DNA from: Progne subis subis
Lineage: Eukaryota > Chordata > Aves > Passeriformes > Hirundinidae
Assembly (NCBI GenBank): GCA_022316685.1
Contig: JAKJHU010000023.1
Span: 5,443,192-5,507,191, forward strand
DNA: 64,000 nt
Direction of reading: 5' to 3'
Below, one piece after another: positions 28,601 to 43,600 of this stretch. The notes under the pieces were generated by a model. It saw only the letters and a list, made by a program, of their open reading frames with translations, searched no databases and was not told the origin of the DNA. How positions within the stretch are numbered: the first letter of the stretch is position 1; every line of letters starts with the position of its first letter. The position numbers and the translations under genes are program-made.

Positions 28601-31600
28601 ACAAAAAGAACAAACCAGACAGGATGCAACCTCTTTGTTACAGGTCTGCTCGACTGCAGGGAGTAAGGCGATCCTATACTTATTCTTCCTGGTAGAACAT
28701 AACCCTATAAAGTAATTATGTTTTCTAAGGGATTAGGTGTTAATTCAGGGTCAAGATTATCTTCAGATTTTAGTCTTAATGAAGTTACACTTTCAAGCTG
28801 ATTAAAAAACTCTAAGATCTACAGTGCTACAATTTAACACAGAATTTGATCCAACAGGATAAAGGAAAGGCACACATAAAATGTCCCACTCTACTGCTAA
28901 ATTACACAAATTTTTGAGCATCTTCTAAAAGCATAGATGGATGCAACAGAAATGAAGATAAGAATAAAACAGACTGTGACATAGGAATGAGTGAATCTGA
29001 TGGATTTACCTAAGAAGAAATAAATAAGGAACACAGCAATGCTCTCCAAGTCCTCACAGTTCACTACAGAGGAGGCAGCAGCAACCTTGTCCATCAATAA
29101 CCAAACAAGCAGTAGACTCAAACTGAAGAAGATTCAACTCTTAATTTGCAGAAACTTCCTGAAGGTAAACTCTGTAAAAGAGGGCAACCTGATCTGATTT
29201 AGGCGTGTCTTTCACTGGTGAAGGGGGACATCTGCTCAAAATTACACTAAGCTAGTGGATTCAGTCTCTGGAATGAGATTAGACTGAACATGGCCTAACA
29301 GTCTTCGTAGCCCTAACTCTCTCGTGACCCAAGGGGAAGAAAGTGACCACCTCATATTTTGTTAACCACTTGCAAAGAATGCAAATTTGCACAGGGAAAC
29401 AAGCAAAAAGTGGAAACTCTGAAGCAAGTCAGAGTTTGCAAAAACACAGCATAGACTGCATAAATTAAGTTATACAATAATAGCTACTTTAACATAAAAA
29501 TGACAACAAAAAGCAAGATATTTGGAAAGGAACTATCCTGAAGTTATTACTATTGCATGCATAGCTAGCACAAAAACTGAAAGAAATGTCAAGTGTCACC
29601 ATGGGTTTCAAAAAAGGAACTGTTTAATAAATGTTCTACCACCTTCAAACTTCTGAACAATCTTACCTGTCTGGGCTCATCAGTTACCCTATATAAAAGT
29701 CACACACAAAAGCATATTTGTGGCCTCCTCTCTGCCACTTTCCAACCTTCAGCTCAAAACCAGCACCAAAGAGAAATTGTGATGCCAATTTTGAGACTAT
29801 TTTGTTTAAAAACAAGTCAATGTAATGGTCTGACAACAGACCCAGTCTTCAACATCGTGAAAATAAGAAAATACAACGATCAGTCAAACAACGATCTAAG
29901 CAGCAATCGTGGACTTTACCTCAAACTAAGGTCAGTGAAGAATATTCTATGGACAACCTTCAGTGTAGCAGCCTCAGACATGACAGACACAGGGTTTGTA
30001 AAAATACAATGGGAGTGGTATCTGTACAAACACTGCTGCATTTGGAATGGTCACTGCTCACAAGAGTGAATGCTGGTCGATTTATGCAGTGAAATAAGAC
30101 ACACCTGAAGAACGATGTGACTGCCACAGCACAAGTTCAAGTTGAAAATATAAGTAAACTTACACATAAAAATTTAAAAAGAAGTTCACCCAGAAGATGA
30201 CATTAAATGTTATATCAATTTTTCCAGACATGAAAAAGTATCACATGTTTCCACCAAAAATGAATCATGCCATTTATTCAACTCAACGGGTAACAGAGGG
30301 AGAAAGAAACTTCAGAAAAACATATCAATAAAACATGACCCAGAACCTTTGAGTTAGCACAGGTCACAAGAGCAGACTTGAATGCATTAGAACTTCCAAA
30401 TGTAATGCAATCAGAAGGGAAAGATTAGAAGAGAAAATTTCAGGGATATACATCAATGCTATCACCTTCCATGCAAAGGAAACTCAGGAAATAGAGTCCT
30501 GCTCTACTGCTCTCTTTTCTCCTCTCTGGATTCAACTCTTCTCTAATGTTTACTCATCTCTTCTGTTTCTCACTTTTACCTTTTACTCCACAGTGCTAAG
30601 AAATGGAAAACAAATTAGACAACTCTTGCAAATCTTCACTTAGACAAAACGTTTCTTCTGGTTCCTGCAACAAGAGGCACGAACAATGCAGAGGCTTTTC
30701 ACACACATGCAACAGGCCCTGATCCAACTCTGGCAAATTCTACAAACTGCCAGAGCTATACTGTACTGTCCAAGATTCACATTACAAAAGGATTAGCACC
30801 ACAGAGAAGGCTCTACACAAACCTCATTTTGCTGCAGAAGAGGGCAGAAATGCAGAATGAGACCATGAACTCTGGTTCCAACGCCCAGTTCAGCTGCCAG
30901 ATTCCCACATTCATGAATACCCGTTTGAGAACGGACTCCAGCAAGAGTCCTTAACAACAATGGCCAAAGTCATCTAGTTCAAAAACCTAACACAACTGCC
31001 ACATCCCCAGATTGTCACTGAACTGCCAAGGTCACGTCATAAAAGCATCAGTAGTTTCTGAATATTAACTCATCTGTCAGAGGAAGCAGGAAAAGAAGAA
31101 ACAAAGTGCTCTTTTCAGTCTTTGCACTGCATCAGAGGTCTACTTCTCTCCATTAACTATGTGCTGAACAGCAGAGACAGACACTGTACTACTTTAAGAC
31201 TCAAAAGCAAAGTCCCACCTGTTGTATACCAGACAAGGGCCTTCATCCAGAATCCATAAACACAAGATCAGAAACTACTGTTGCTTTAGGATACAGCAAA
31301 ATAAAGGAAGAAAGACAGGAAAGTGGGAGTGATGAACCACATTTACTCTCTTCTCTTGAGCTTCCAGAATATTTCATAGCTCTTGTATAGGTAAACAAAA
31401 CAAAGTGAAGCAGAAGGATGAATAAATCTTCAAAAGAATATGCAAAAAGATAAATGCATCAGAGAAGACTAAGCAAAATCTGAAACTAATAACTTGCTGC
31501 TGAAGGCAGGAAAACAGAACTTAAGGATAGTTGAATTTCAATGACTATACACCATTTCAGGAACATGGGCTATTTATTGAAAGACAAAAAAGCCATGCTT

Positions 31601-34600
31601 GCACAGTCCCAATAAATGTGAGTACAAAACAAAACCCAGCAAAACAAGTCTGAGTTTAAAATCATTCCTATTTCCCAATGGAAATGATTATATTTTCAGC
31701 ATACTCTCTAGATATTTATCTCACCAAGCACTAAAAATAGCAATGCCACAAAAGGTATACAGGATTTGTTTGCTTGCTATCAGACAGGGCTTTGTAAAAC
31801 CCAATGAAGATGATGAAGCAAGTGGAAAAGGAACACACAGAATATAATAGGAGCTGTTGGCTCTTGTTGACCCTCACTCCCTACCACAGAGCACATCCAA
31901 GAAATCTGTATTTTGAAACTGGACCTACCACACTGTGCTACAGAATAGCAACCAAAGCCTGCACAGCTGCTCCAGGACAGGTAGCCTGCAGACAGAGGAT
32001 CCAAAATTTAAGGATCCAAACCAAGCTACCTCAGGTATTCAGACTCTTTTTAGACACCTCAGGATTACGCTTTAGCCCAAGTTCCATTACTGCTCTCTGT
32101 ACTTCCACCAGCCCTTGCAATTGTTTCATGCAAGTGTCCTGTTTTAAGGACACACTTTCACTTGGCACATTAAGAGATTGGTTCTACGTCACCACAGAAA
32201 CCAGAGAAATTCCCAAGTTTCAAAAAATGAAACTTGAAGCATTAACACCAGTAAATATTTTTTAGATCTTACTGAACTATAATAAACATATCACTTTTAT
32301 GAAGTCAATTAATTTCTGTCAAACAACTACTGCCAGAAAACAAGCCTAAAGCCAGAGGAACTGAAGTTTGCAAATAATCTTTCCCAAATTTCTCTTCTTC
32401 AGCCCAACTCCTATGACCAGCTGGGCCTTTTCAGCCTAGGGGAAAGCACACCAAGAGGGGTTTATGCTCATACATGGTTTATGTTCACAGATGAGAACTC
32501 AGTTATTTCCACTGTATGGCCATTGAGTTGCACTCTGCCATTTCACTAAATGCAATCCAAACTAGGAAGCTCACATGTTATTTAGCTTTCCAGTCAAATC
32601 TTCCAACAGTCACATGACATAGCATATGGATAAAACAAGAGCTGAAACAGTCGTGCTTAATAAACCATTTTCAATTTATGCAATTCAAATACCACATCCA
32701 AGAACTCTTTGCAGGGCAACTGCAATGCTCACCTTCTGCTCCAAAGGAAAATTTCAGCACAGCATTCACTCAGGAGAATACATTAGCCTATATCCTATTG
32801 TGTGAATGACCAGACCAAATCACATTCATAATCAAGGTCTAGACTTCTGAACTTAGGAAGTTAAAAAATAAATACAACTATTCTTGAATTTGTATACAGA
32901 AAAAAAAAAAAAAACAAACCCAAACTTATCTCCACTTATTTCCAAAACCCCTAAGAGTGAGCTGGTTTATGTCTTATGTGTATTAATTAATTACTATGCC
33001 CATGTTATGAAATACCACTGGCATCGAGAAAAAGTTCATGTTTTCATATAAATGCAGGTAAAGAAAAATGTCAGCTAGCTGTCCTTAGCACAGGAGGACA
33101 GCTCAATATGGAGTGAATCATTACTTTTACTATCATATTAGCTATACACTAATTTAATAAGAAATAATAATAACAATATATAACTTGTCAACTCCAGTAA
33201 GCCTGTTTCAAGTAAATGGTGCTCTGCATAAACCGACCGTGCTGGAAAGCAGCTTAACTTACTGCTGATCTGGAACAGACCAACAGGGAGGAATTAACAG
33301 ATGCACAATACTCTGCAATCATTAATTTTAACCCCTACAGTCACAGAAATGACCCAAGTGAAGACACGTCTGTCCCTCTCAACAGGGATTATCAGATAAC
33401 CACTTGTCAAAGGTGTAAACCAGCACTGGGTACTGTCAAACACAACAACCCAAATTAAAATAAAATTTTTGAATTTTTAAAATAGGCTTCCCTGATCTAA
33501 AACAAATGTTTAGCTGCTTACCACTCGGTTCTAACAAAATTACTTTTTGAGTATTTTAATGCATTTGCCAAGAGACAACACAGTAATCAAAAATATCTAT
33601 AAAGTCTAATGCCGAGGCACTCAACCAGTAACCCACAGGCTGTATTATTTTTAGACGTACAGATCCAAGGCTGTCTTTCCTTTGAGCAATTGGGGAGTAG
33701 GCTGAAAGTCAGGTGAATCATTTCAGCAGCAAAGCTCGGTCCTTGCCATTATCACAGGCACTCCCCACATAAAATGACAGGCAAAGAGCCAAAATGTTCT
33801 CAGGAGAAGCCATGGCCCTGATCTGGTTCTTGATCTTAGAATGATCTCTGCAACTCAGACTCCTATCCTGGCCAGGCACAAGGGGCTTCTAAAACAGACA
33901 AACAAAACCAGAAGAGCATGGCTCTGCAGGCTGTATCAGCTCCTCTTCCACCCCTCCTGAGAGCTAAGCAGGGAGCAGCCACTGAGAGCTGCACAGAGGC
34001 GCTCAGCAGTCCTGGCCTCCACTGCCAAGAGGCTCTGTGGCTTTCAAACAGGAGACCCTGGACAAAACAAATCTTGTGCTTTGCTCTGGTGAGAGTAAAA
34101 TTTTAAAACTAATTTCAAACTTTTTTTTTTTTTTTTTTTTTTATATTTTAGATGTACATGAGGCTTAAAGAACCAAGCCAAAGAAAACTTATTCCCTTTT
34201 TGGTGCTCTGATCAGCTTCTGTTACAACAAACTGACCAGAAAAGACTGAGTTGTGCCTCTTGGGTCTTATAATCACCTTTTCCCCCATAAGAGTAAAAAT
34301 CTATTTCACACTGAAGATTATAATTAGATTTTCCAGATTTTTAACGCTTTCTCTAAGCTCTCACAACTTTGACAACTTCCTTCCTAACCTTTATGAAAAA
34401 CTTCCATAATTCTCTCTAACCATTCCAGAAAAATACAAATCCCTGCTTTATCCTCTAGCTCCTGACAACCTGGCAAAGAAAAAGCTATGCCAAATCCCCG
34501 GCATAAAAAAAAAAATAAAAAAAAAATTAACATTTAGGAGCAAAGACTCACACAGTTAAAACCAATTACATAAAATACTGCCAATACCACATGCTCCAGT

Positions 34601-37600
34601 TTCCCTTCAGTCTCACTGAGGTGAAATATATTACTGTTAAACATCTTGTTTCAAAACTTTTGATAGTTAACAAACCACATCACAAAAAAAAAAAAACAAC
34701 CTAGAGGATTCCTCTATGTCACTGCTAGTTATCAGTTTGAAGGTATTTTTGCAGTCTATAAAAATCCTTCAGAAAAGCATAAAAAAGGACTAAACCAAAG
34801 AAGTAGCAGTTAAAATGTAAATTATTTTAGCAAAAATATTTTGCCGCTCTCTAGTCAGTCTTAAACCTAATTCTGAAAAACACCAAATTATAATTTGCAC
34901 AAGCCTACTATTTTAATGTATTAAGCCAGTGAAAATATTTATAATACTGTGTCACTTTTTTTACATTGACTACAAACTAACAGAAAATAATAGAACAAAG
35001 AAACATGAGAGCATGTCACACTTACATAGGAAGGTTTAAAGGAAACAAGAGCCAATAAAATAGCCTCTTATAAGACACAAAGCATCAGAAAAAGGAGAGT
35101 TATATCTCAAGAGTCACAGTGCTCTAATTCATCCTTTCAACCTAACATTTCCAAAAAGAAAAATTACATTTAACTGACTCCAGAAAAACATAAAACGGCA
35201 AGCATTTTTAAAAGGGTAAGTAGCAGCCTGCAAAGTATTTCAGCAGTTTTGAGAATAAGGCAGCTTTTTAAAAAGGCCATTATATTAAGCATAACTTGCA
35301 ACAAGAAAAGCTGTTCTAATACATTGTGTGGAATTAGAGAAAACAAATCCTAAATCTCTGCCTAATTTTATGATGGATTATGGTGGTTTAAGGGGGACTG
35401 GAGACATACCATTCACTCTTTAACACAGTCCTGTGAAGATCAATGACTGCTAGTGCAAGGTAGAGTATTTATGAGTTGTTCCTCATCAACACCTGTGTGA
35501 GCCAGCTGCTGGAGCCAGTTTTCCACACAGTGCCCCGAAGGGGCTGTGCCTTGGAGCTGTAACTCCTTGGTGACACAGCCGTGTTTGGGCTGTGGCCAAA
35601 CACAACCTGCACAACATGAAGAGTTCCTCCTCTCCCTCCTGCACTCAGACCCGACCCCAGCAGTCAGGCTTGGCGGTGGGTACCTGGTTAGAGGGGGCCA
35701 GAGGCAGGACAGCTGACCTGAGCTGGACAAAGGGATGCTCTCTATGACACGATGCCATGCCCAGCAATAACAAACTGCTTGGCTTTCTCCCCCAGGATGT
35801 CCAGCACACAGTGACTGGCTGGGCACAGCTCTGCTTCTGCAGGGCAGCGAGGTACTGCCTGCGCATCACTTGTTTCTCTTCCTCTTTGCTTTACTTCTTA
35901 AACTCTCTTGTTCTCAACCCATAAGTTCTCTCATTTTTGCCCTCCCTCTTCTCTTCCCATGGCAGTGGGAAGTGGAAGGAGGGGAGCAATCACCTGGGCA
36001 GGTTTTCAGCTGCTGGATGGGGTCAACCCACCATAACACTGGACAACTGATATAACAACCTTACCTTGAAGTTATTCCATCATTCCGTAAATTGAGGTTG
36101 GTTTGTTTGTTTTTAATTAAGAATGTCACATGGGGCTGTGCCAAAAGCGAGGTACAGCACCTATTGCTACTGCCTTAGCATACACCAAATTAGACCAGGC
36201 CAACACAATCTATTGTTTCTTTGTTACCTAATTATCTCTTGGTGCTTATCTATGCATTACTTCATAATTAGCTCCATCTCTTCTTCAGCTACTTCAGTCA
36301 ACCTGATTTAACTCTAATGTCCTCCTCTTCCTTTTCTCTGGAAGACAAGCAGTGTATTTTCCCCACTTCCAAAACCCTGGGGCCATCACCACTCATTATT
36401 TCCATGGAGCCCACAACACCAGTTGCGCTGCCCCAGGCCACACACATTTGCAGAAGAAAGTGTTCAGCTACTCACATCACACAGAACTGATTTACTTCCC
36501 CTGGAACACACTAAACCAGAAGGATCTAGACATATTTCAGCTTGCCTAAAATTTAGGTCAGGGGAATTTTGATTTCCCTTGTGTTTCTGGATACAATTAA
36601 TCTTTTTCTAAAGACCAAAGCAAAGATGAATTCAACAGTTTTTATCATTATGTACTTACTTTCATCAAGTAAATGTTTCACTTCAGCATTCTTCCCAATT
36701 ACTATAAATTATCTCAACATCTTTTTATCTGCTTTTCTATCCCATGACTTTTCACCTTGGCTGTTGTTTGTACTGCAACCCAAGACAGATGTCCTTGCTT
36801 CCAGCTTTCATATGTTTTTTAATCAACAGTATTTCTGGAAATCATAACACTGCTCTATTGCTTTCCGATCTTTTGTCTGCATCAGAATTGCTCTTTCTCC
36901 AACTGACAGATCATCTTATACTTCTTATTTCTTAGGAGAGACCCTATCAGCCTGTTTTCTTGGCTTGTAGAAGTTAAGCTATTTTTAAATCACTGGCTGT
37001 CAGTTCTTCCATTCCAGAGAAGGAACACTACCAAATTCATGTTCATTTTATTCAAAATTTAATTGCAGATGTTCAAGCACCTCCTTATTAGTTTAAATCT
37101 ATTCTAAAGAAGGCATTTCAACACTTTCTAGCAGCTAGAAGAAAAACATGTCCCAAACATTCTTAGATCTTCAAGAGCTACAAATCCTATTTTTTTGTCC
37201 CTCTAGAAAGAAGCTTCCCAAGCCCTCAATTTCTGTCAAGCAGCTGTCTCCATTGCTTCTGCTACTTGCTAAAAAGAAATAAACAAACCCACCAGCATTG
37301 TTTATTGCTTCATGCAGATGGGGATGTCCTCCTCTTTCACCCAAGACATTCAGCTGTGTGCTTACACACCACACCATCTTCAAGGAATACAAAAAAAGCT
37401 CAAGCATGCAGACACATCCATGTGCAGGGAAAGATCATTCCCTTCCCAGCATCCCAAGGCAGGGGACTGCACAGCTCCTCTGATCAGTCCACAGACAAAC
37501 AGAACACAGCTTGAGAAATTTTCTGCTGTTTTGGGAAACAAAACTCAAGCAATTCCACCAGCTGAAGGATGCTCACTTGTAGGCTACTAGCCTATGCTTA

Positions 37601-40600
37601 CAGGCAAGAGTGATCAGCCAAACCACCTACAGGAGGCAGAATTTTCAATGCTGAAGCTTTATGAGGAAGAAAAAAAAATTACCTTGGTGATCCAGTTTGA
37701 TCATCTACAGCAAATTAAGGAATTTGTACTATAACTATACTAAAATACTGAATTCAGAATAGATAAGGTCTCAATTACTCACAGAAATTATGTATGCCTT
37801 TATTGAATAGACAGCCTGTAAAAGTGACTGATACAGATAATTCTGTAAATGAAATACATCACAATTCAGGATTACACAGCATTCTCACACAAATATCTCT
37901 ATCGTATCACAGTTCAACAGCAACTGCTGAACAAAGTTACCTAACCACAGTGACTCTTCCAGACCTTCAAAACAATCAATCTTAGGCCTTATAAAACCCT
38001 TCAATATTATATATAGTATTGGAACATCACTGCCTGCCAGCAACTGGCAGTTGTAAACAGGAACAGGTTATAAATAACAGTTACATCAAAAAGGCTTCCA
38101 GCTTACTTGCTGTGCGACAGCCCATTCAAAGAAAACTCTTTTTAATGTTCTGAAATGCAAACTTTATTTGTGCCCAGATCTAGGGAATGAAGGACTGAAC
38201 ATGGAAAGTGGTAACTGCAAAAGAATTCAAGAACAAAAGCAGGCAGACAATCCAGCTGGGCCTTCCAGTTGTCACTGGTAGCCTTTCAAGGTAAAAACTA
38301 AACAGCAGTAAAACAATTTTATTCCAACGTTCCACAAGACTCCTAAAGGGATTCTATTTAAAGCTCTAAAAGGCATATTTGAAGAACAATACTGAAAATT
38401 CTGGAAGAGCAACAGAAGTTAATTCCACGGTATTCTCATAAGGCTTAAAATAGCCCATTTAATATATTTATCTTTACAAAATCAAGAAAGATACTTCCAC
38501 CACCATGTACATATACCACACAGTGAAAATATTCCAGACATCAAAGGATACCTACCTTTCTAACGAAACTGCTGGATGGAAGCTGAAGTCAGTCAGATGA
38601 CAATAAAAGACAGTAATGTCTGACTAGCATCCATCTTCCTGATCCCACTCAGTGGTCAGCATACCAATGGTTAACATTTGTGCTAGAGGGTATTTTTGTT
38701 TTGAAGATGCATTTAAATCAAGTCTAAGATTTTATGGGCAATGCACAGAGAGCAGCAGAAAAAGAACAGCCACAACCATTATTAAACAGCAGGTAATTAT
38801 TTAATATCTTTTAGCCCTAAACTTTGCAAGTGCTATAGATGCACAGTCTCTCCACTAATGTTCTATTTAAAAAAACCCAAACCAATAAAAATCTTCCAAT
38901 ATATTTTTGTGCAGAAAAATCTTCCGAAAGCCATTTTTCCTAAGATTAATAATTATATTTGGAGACAAGGCAGGCTTTGATCTCCAGTTTCCTACCCCTA
39001 CATATTGTTATTCAAATTGCATATGCCAGCTACCTCTCCAGTGGCAGGCTTTCAGCTCAGATCCATGCCTCCACCAAGAAGGCAACATGAAGCATAAACA
39101 CCCTTGCAAAACCCCAATCTAATACTGCTCATACAAATGGCAGCAACCAACAGCAATGCTGATATCTGGTTTGCTCTTTATATCATTTTGAATGAGGCCT
39201 ACATGTTTTTCCCAAAACAGGCAAGTTTAACCACATAAACTAAACAATTTCATACAAAAAATTGTATTTAATAAATGAGAAGGATCTATCGATCATGTTT
39301 TCCTCCAGATATGCCCCAGGGCACAACAGTGCCATGCACTCACTGCGATTATCTGCTGCATGTTCAGCTGTTCTCAGTACAGTAAAATTACTAAATTACT
39401 ACCTTTGTGATATTTTTCAATGCCACTAACTGCAGCAGTCACCACAAATATTTTGATTATAACCTACAAAAATCAGGATCTCCTAAGTCACATTCCACAA
39501 CAAGAATTCACTGTGATTCACTATCTTCTGTCTTCAGCACAACTATGTTTTTTTAATCCAAACTCATTAGTAACCCTGTGGTACATGAACACTAATATAC
39601 ATATATATGAATATATGAATGTCATATGTTCAAAGAGCTAACAAAAAAACAAGTTTAACCCCTTAGGTACACAATTCACCCATAGCATTTCATTTGAAAC
39701 ACGAAACAAAACGGGCTAAAATACAGCTAGGTACAACTGGCTAAGACAGCTTCAGTAGTAAACAAGCCCCAAAAGCAGATGATTCGTGTTTCTAACAAAA
39801 CACACCTCAGACTCAGGTGTCTGACACTCGGTCAGCTGAGCAGCAGCAATGAGAGGATTACATGAGTACAGTCTCCTGGCACACGTTCACAACACAGCAC
39901 TAGCACAGCTTCAAATGACTCTTTCATGCGTGATCAAAGGATTACACCATTTATACTTCGCTCATCTCTTCATTTATGCTTAATTATATGTATCCTTTGC
40001 AGTATAACCATTCCTTTGACAAAACATGTCAGTAACTTTACTGAAAACCGAGGTTCCCCGCTGTAAGAAAGCAGCTGTGTGGAGTTTGCCAGCTGGGGCA
40101 GGGTTCGTGCGGCTCTCCCAGGCTGGCTCATGCCAAGGACAGGCTGCAGTGCAGGCACCAGGGGCTCATGTCTCTGGGTGTCTTTTTTAAATGCTAAGAC
40201 ACTCCTGGAAAAGCAACTCTGCTTTGCTCAGACAGGTTATTACTTCCCCAGGCAAGGGACTGACCGATTGGTTACCTGTCTGTGTGGTTGCTAAGTATTG
40301 GGTATTCTGGATTAACCTGTCACCATCTAAGGCCCACCTGACATGCTGAAGCAAGACTAAATTGAGATGCTCCATCAAAATGAAACTCCAAAATGGGCAT
40401 TTTTTTCCTCCAACAGTCTAGTCCCCAAAATGTACAAAGATCCGTGGACCTGAATGTTACATGACATATCTACTTACAAGTTAATTTCAGAAAAGATATT
40501 TTAGTAATTAATTTGGTCTGGGTCATTAAGGTATGCCTGCACTTGGAAATTTACCAAAACAACTTCCAGAGGAACTACTGAAGTTTGGAAGTACACAGCT

Positions 40601-43600
40601 CAGTCCAATTGGGAGATTTTGTATTTTTTTCCAGAGCAGAATAATTATGGAGGCCTGGATAAATCTGGAGTAACATGCCAGCATTAGCAAGGTCAAAATT
40701 TGTTTATATTGAAACACACTTACAGAAGGTCACTCTTTTGCAAAGGAACGAGGTTGCACAAGAACGTTGGGAAATGCACTTCGTAACAAAAGAAACTGCC
40801 TGAACAGAATTCAGGAGTGTGCAAACAGAAAGTGTACACACACATAGAAAGAAAGAAAAATGCTGCACAGTGTGAGCGCTCAGACTTCCTGACACAGAGG
40901 TCCCAAGCCCATGGCACAGTAACCCCTGACACACTCACAGCAGCTACAAAGAGCTGCAAGCTCAACAAAACACGGACACAAACAGGACTCGGCTAAAAAA
41001 ACCAAACGAGTGTCACTGTTTTAACTATTGCCTTCTGGTTTGCTTCACAGGCTTTTAGTACTAGCAAGCTAACTTAAACAAACTGTCTCTTACAGTGGTT
41101 TAAATAGCTGAATTAAGCAGAGAAGGTTTTAAAATAAATGTCATTAACTTATATCACTGGAAAGGAATAGAGACTCTACAGCCTCGCTATGCACACAACT
41201 GCATTCTGTACAACCCACACTGCTAGTCAGTAATCTAAAAAAGCCCAAGCTGTACCTCAATACACATTGCCACCAACTATCTTTGAAGAGACTCTTCAGC
41301 TTGGAAGAAATACAAACTTTCTCTTCCCCAACTCACCAGAATTTTACAAATTTGTAAGTCAGCTTAGCCTAAACCAACATAACCAATATAAAATAGGACA
41401 TAAGGAACACGTAGTTTCACTACTGTCAGCAATTAAGTTGAAAAACTTTCTTCACATAAATCCAAATCACAGTAAGTGCAAATTCCATATCAGAAATGTA
41501 CATCAGACAACAAAATCAGACAGCCATGAGAGGGTTATTCACGCATTTCCTTTGGGCTTATTCCTCTTCAACATTTGTTGAAAATGCAACAATTTTGTAA
41601 AACAAGCGCTACATTCACGTAGCTCAGTCAAAAAGACCATTTATTTTGAAGTAAGACACTAAATAGCCTCTATAAGCTGACAACAAAACAGTGTCTCCTT
41701 CCCATCAAACATTCTTACAAATGAACAAACACAACTGAGCTGCACCTTGAGTACTGTGCTCCTTATGCTTGAAATATTTGCTCTCTTGAATCGTGTGTCC
41801 TGCAGCACCAGCAAATTCTTTTTTGGCAAACTCAGATATAAGTAACACAGCTCCCTAACATGGTGCATGTTGTCCAGGCCTTCCACACCCCAAGTGGGAA
41901 AACTTTTGCACTATCACTTACATTTTTATGTCAATTTTCCCTCTAGGCCTAAGAAGACTTCAGCTGAACTTGAAATTACCCAAAGCTGTAAACATTTAGG
42001 ATCACGTAAGTACAGTAACTACATTGGGTTTAATCTATTTGCTTAAACTGCTGCAATTTTCCCACTTGAGTCTTCCCAAATAAATACAGGTACTAAAGAT
42101 TAAGTAAGTGGAGATGTTAAGTGGCCCATAAACGTATTAAGATCAAGGTGATAGGTTTAGCAAGGTTGATACAACATAAGCCTACTAATTTTAGAAACTC
42201 CTGATGACCTTCCAAGACTAAACCATAGACATTTTTTTCTTCAGAGGTTTTAAATGTCAATGACTAGATAGCTTCCCGTCAGTCTTAAGACATGAAGACC
42301 CTTAAATACACAGCCACACACACAGAAGATTCCGATGACACATCCAGTGACAACTGGAGCACATCTAAAGAATAAGGCTGGCCAGGCTGTAACGTCCTGT
42401 TCTCACTCTGTTCATTCCCAGTAACATAAGCCAGGCTTAAAATTGTAAAATAAACCCACTTCTTCTGGAGAATTACAAAGCCATAAAATAATACAGGCAC
42501 TACAATATTAAAACGAATGCAGCATTATGAAAAGGCTGGCAAGAAGAGATGTCCAAAGGCAAAGAGTAATGCAGAGCAACACAGAACTGTAGAAATCCTT
42601 ACCAAAAAGCAAAGTTCTGTCTGAACAGCCAAGGCATTAAAGCAAACCCTGAAATCTCTACACCTCTCTAGTCTCAGCTGAAAAGACTCGCAAACACCAA
42701 TACTTCCCATGCAACAATTCACAAACCCAACTTTCAAACAGGCAAAGGCGATGCAATTTGTTTAGCGCCAGGGCTAAAATAAAGATATTCTAAGTTTTAG
42801 GCCATTGCTCTTGCCAGTACAGAAAGACACAGGGTAAGAAGCACAGATGCGAGAGAAGAAGCCCATCAGCACAAGAAGGGGTGGGGAAGAGGTAACAGAT
42901 TCAGGTGAGTAGAGACCAGAGAAAGAAAGCACAGGTTCTAGTCAGGTTTTCCTTTAAGCAGAGACAAGAGGTTTCGATGTTTTTTTTAATGGTACAAATC
43001 CTATTTCACTGAGACGGTATGTCAAGCCCATTACCAGCTTTCTGTACTTACAGCATTCTTTCACTAATACCATTACCATCATTGTGCAATTGTACCCACT
43101 TTTAATCACTTTCTGGCTGAACACTGGTCCATTTTTGTCCTTTTGTACCCTTATTGCAAGGGTGGAATGGAGGAACACTGTTAAGCTTCACGATGTTACA
43201 CATGGCCTCTACATTCACTCTACCAGCAATATTCATATGATAGCAAAATCTCAAAAACCCTCATGTCAGAGAGCAAGAGTCAAATAACCTCTGATAAAGA
43301 ACGGGTTTATCGTTATCTAGATAGAAGCATGTTTTTTAACAGCAACACAAGCCACTCCTGGATTTCATTCCAGGGCTTCTGAAAATAAAAATACTATTTA
43401 TCATCGCAACATTTCCTGAAGTGCTCCTGAATTTTACACAGACAGGTCTCCTATATAAGTGCGGTTAAGAGTTCATGCCCGAGCTTTAAGTAAGCCAATC
43501 TCTGCACAGCAGATTTAAATTTTCACGCTCAAGACCATCAACTTACTCTTCCCCTTCACTCGCTAAGCTCACAAAACGTCAGGTCAGGAACCCCTATTTT

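Noticed and set aside
29180..29260. Possible CR1 remnant (GGGCAACCTGATCTGATTTA)
   Set aside because: Only one short phrase resembles CR1; the flanks do not continue the match.
29593..30069. 158-codon plus-strand open frame in intron 1
   Set aside because: No recognisable domain, no repeat protein signature and an AT-rich, low-bias codon pattern. One or two such frames are expected by chance in six frames of 64 kb.
31804..32265. 153-codon plus-strand open frame in intron 1
   Set aside because: Composition typical of intron DNA and no protein similarity recognised. It is not flanked by supported exons.
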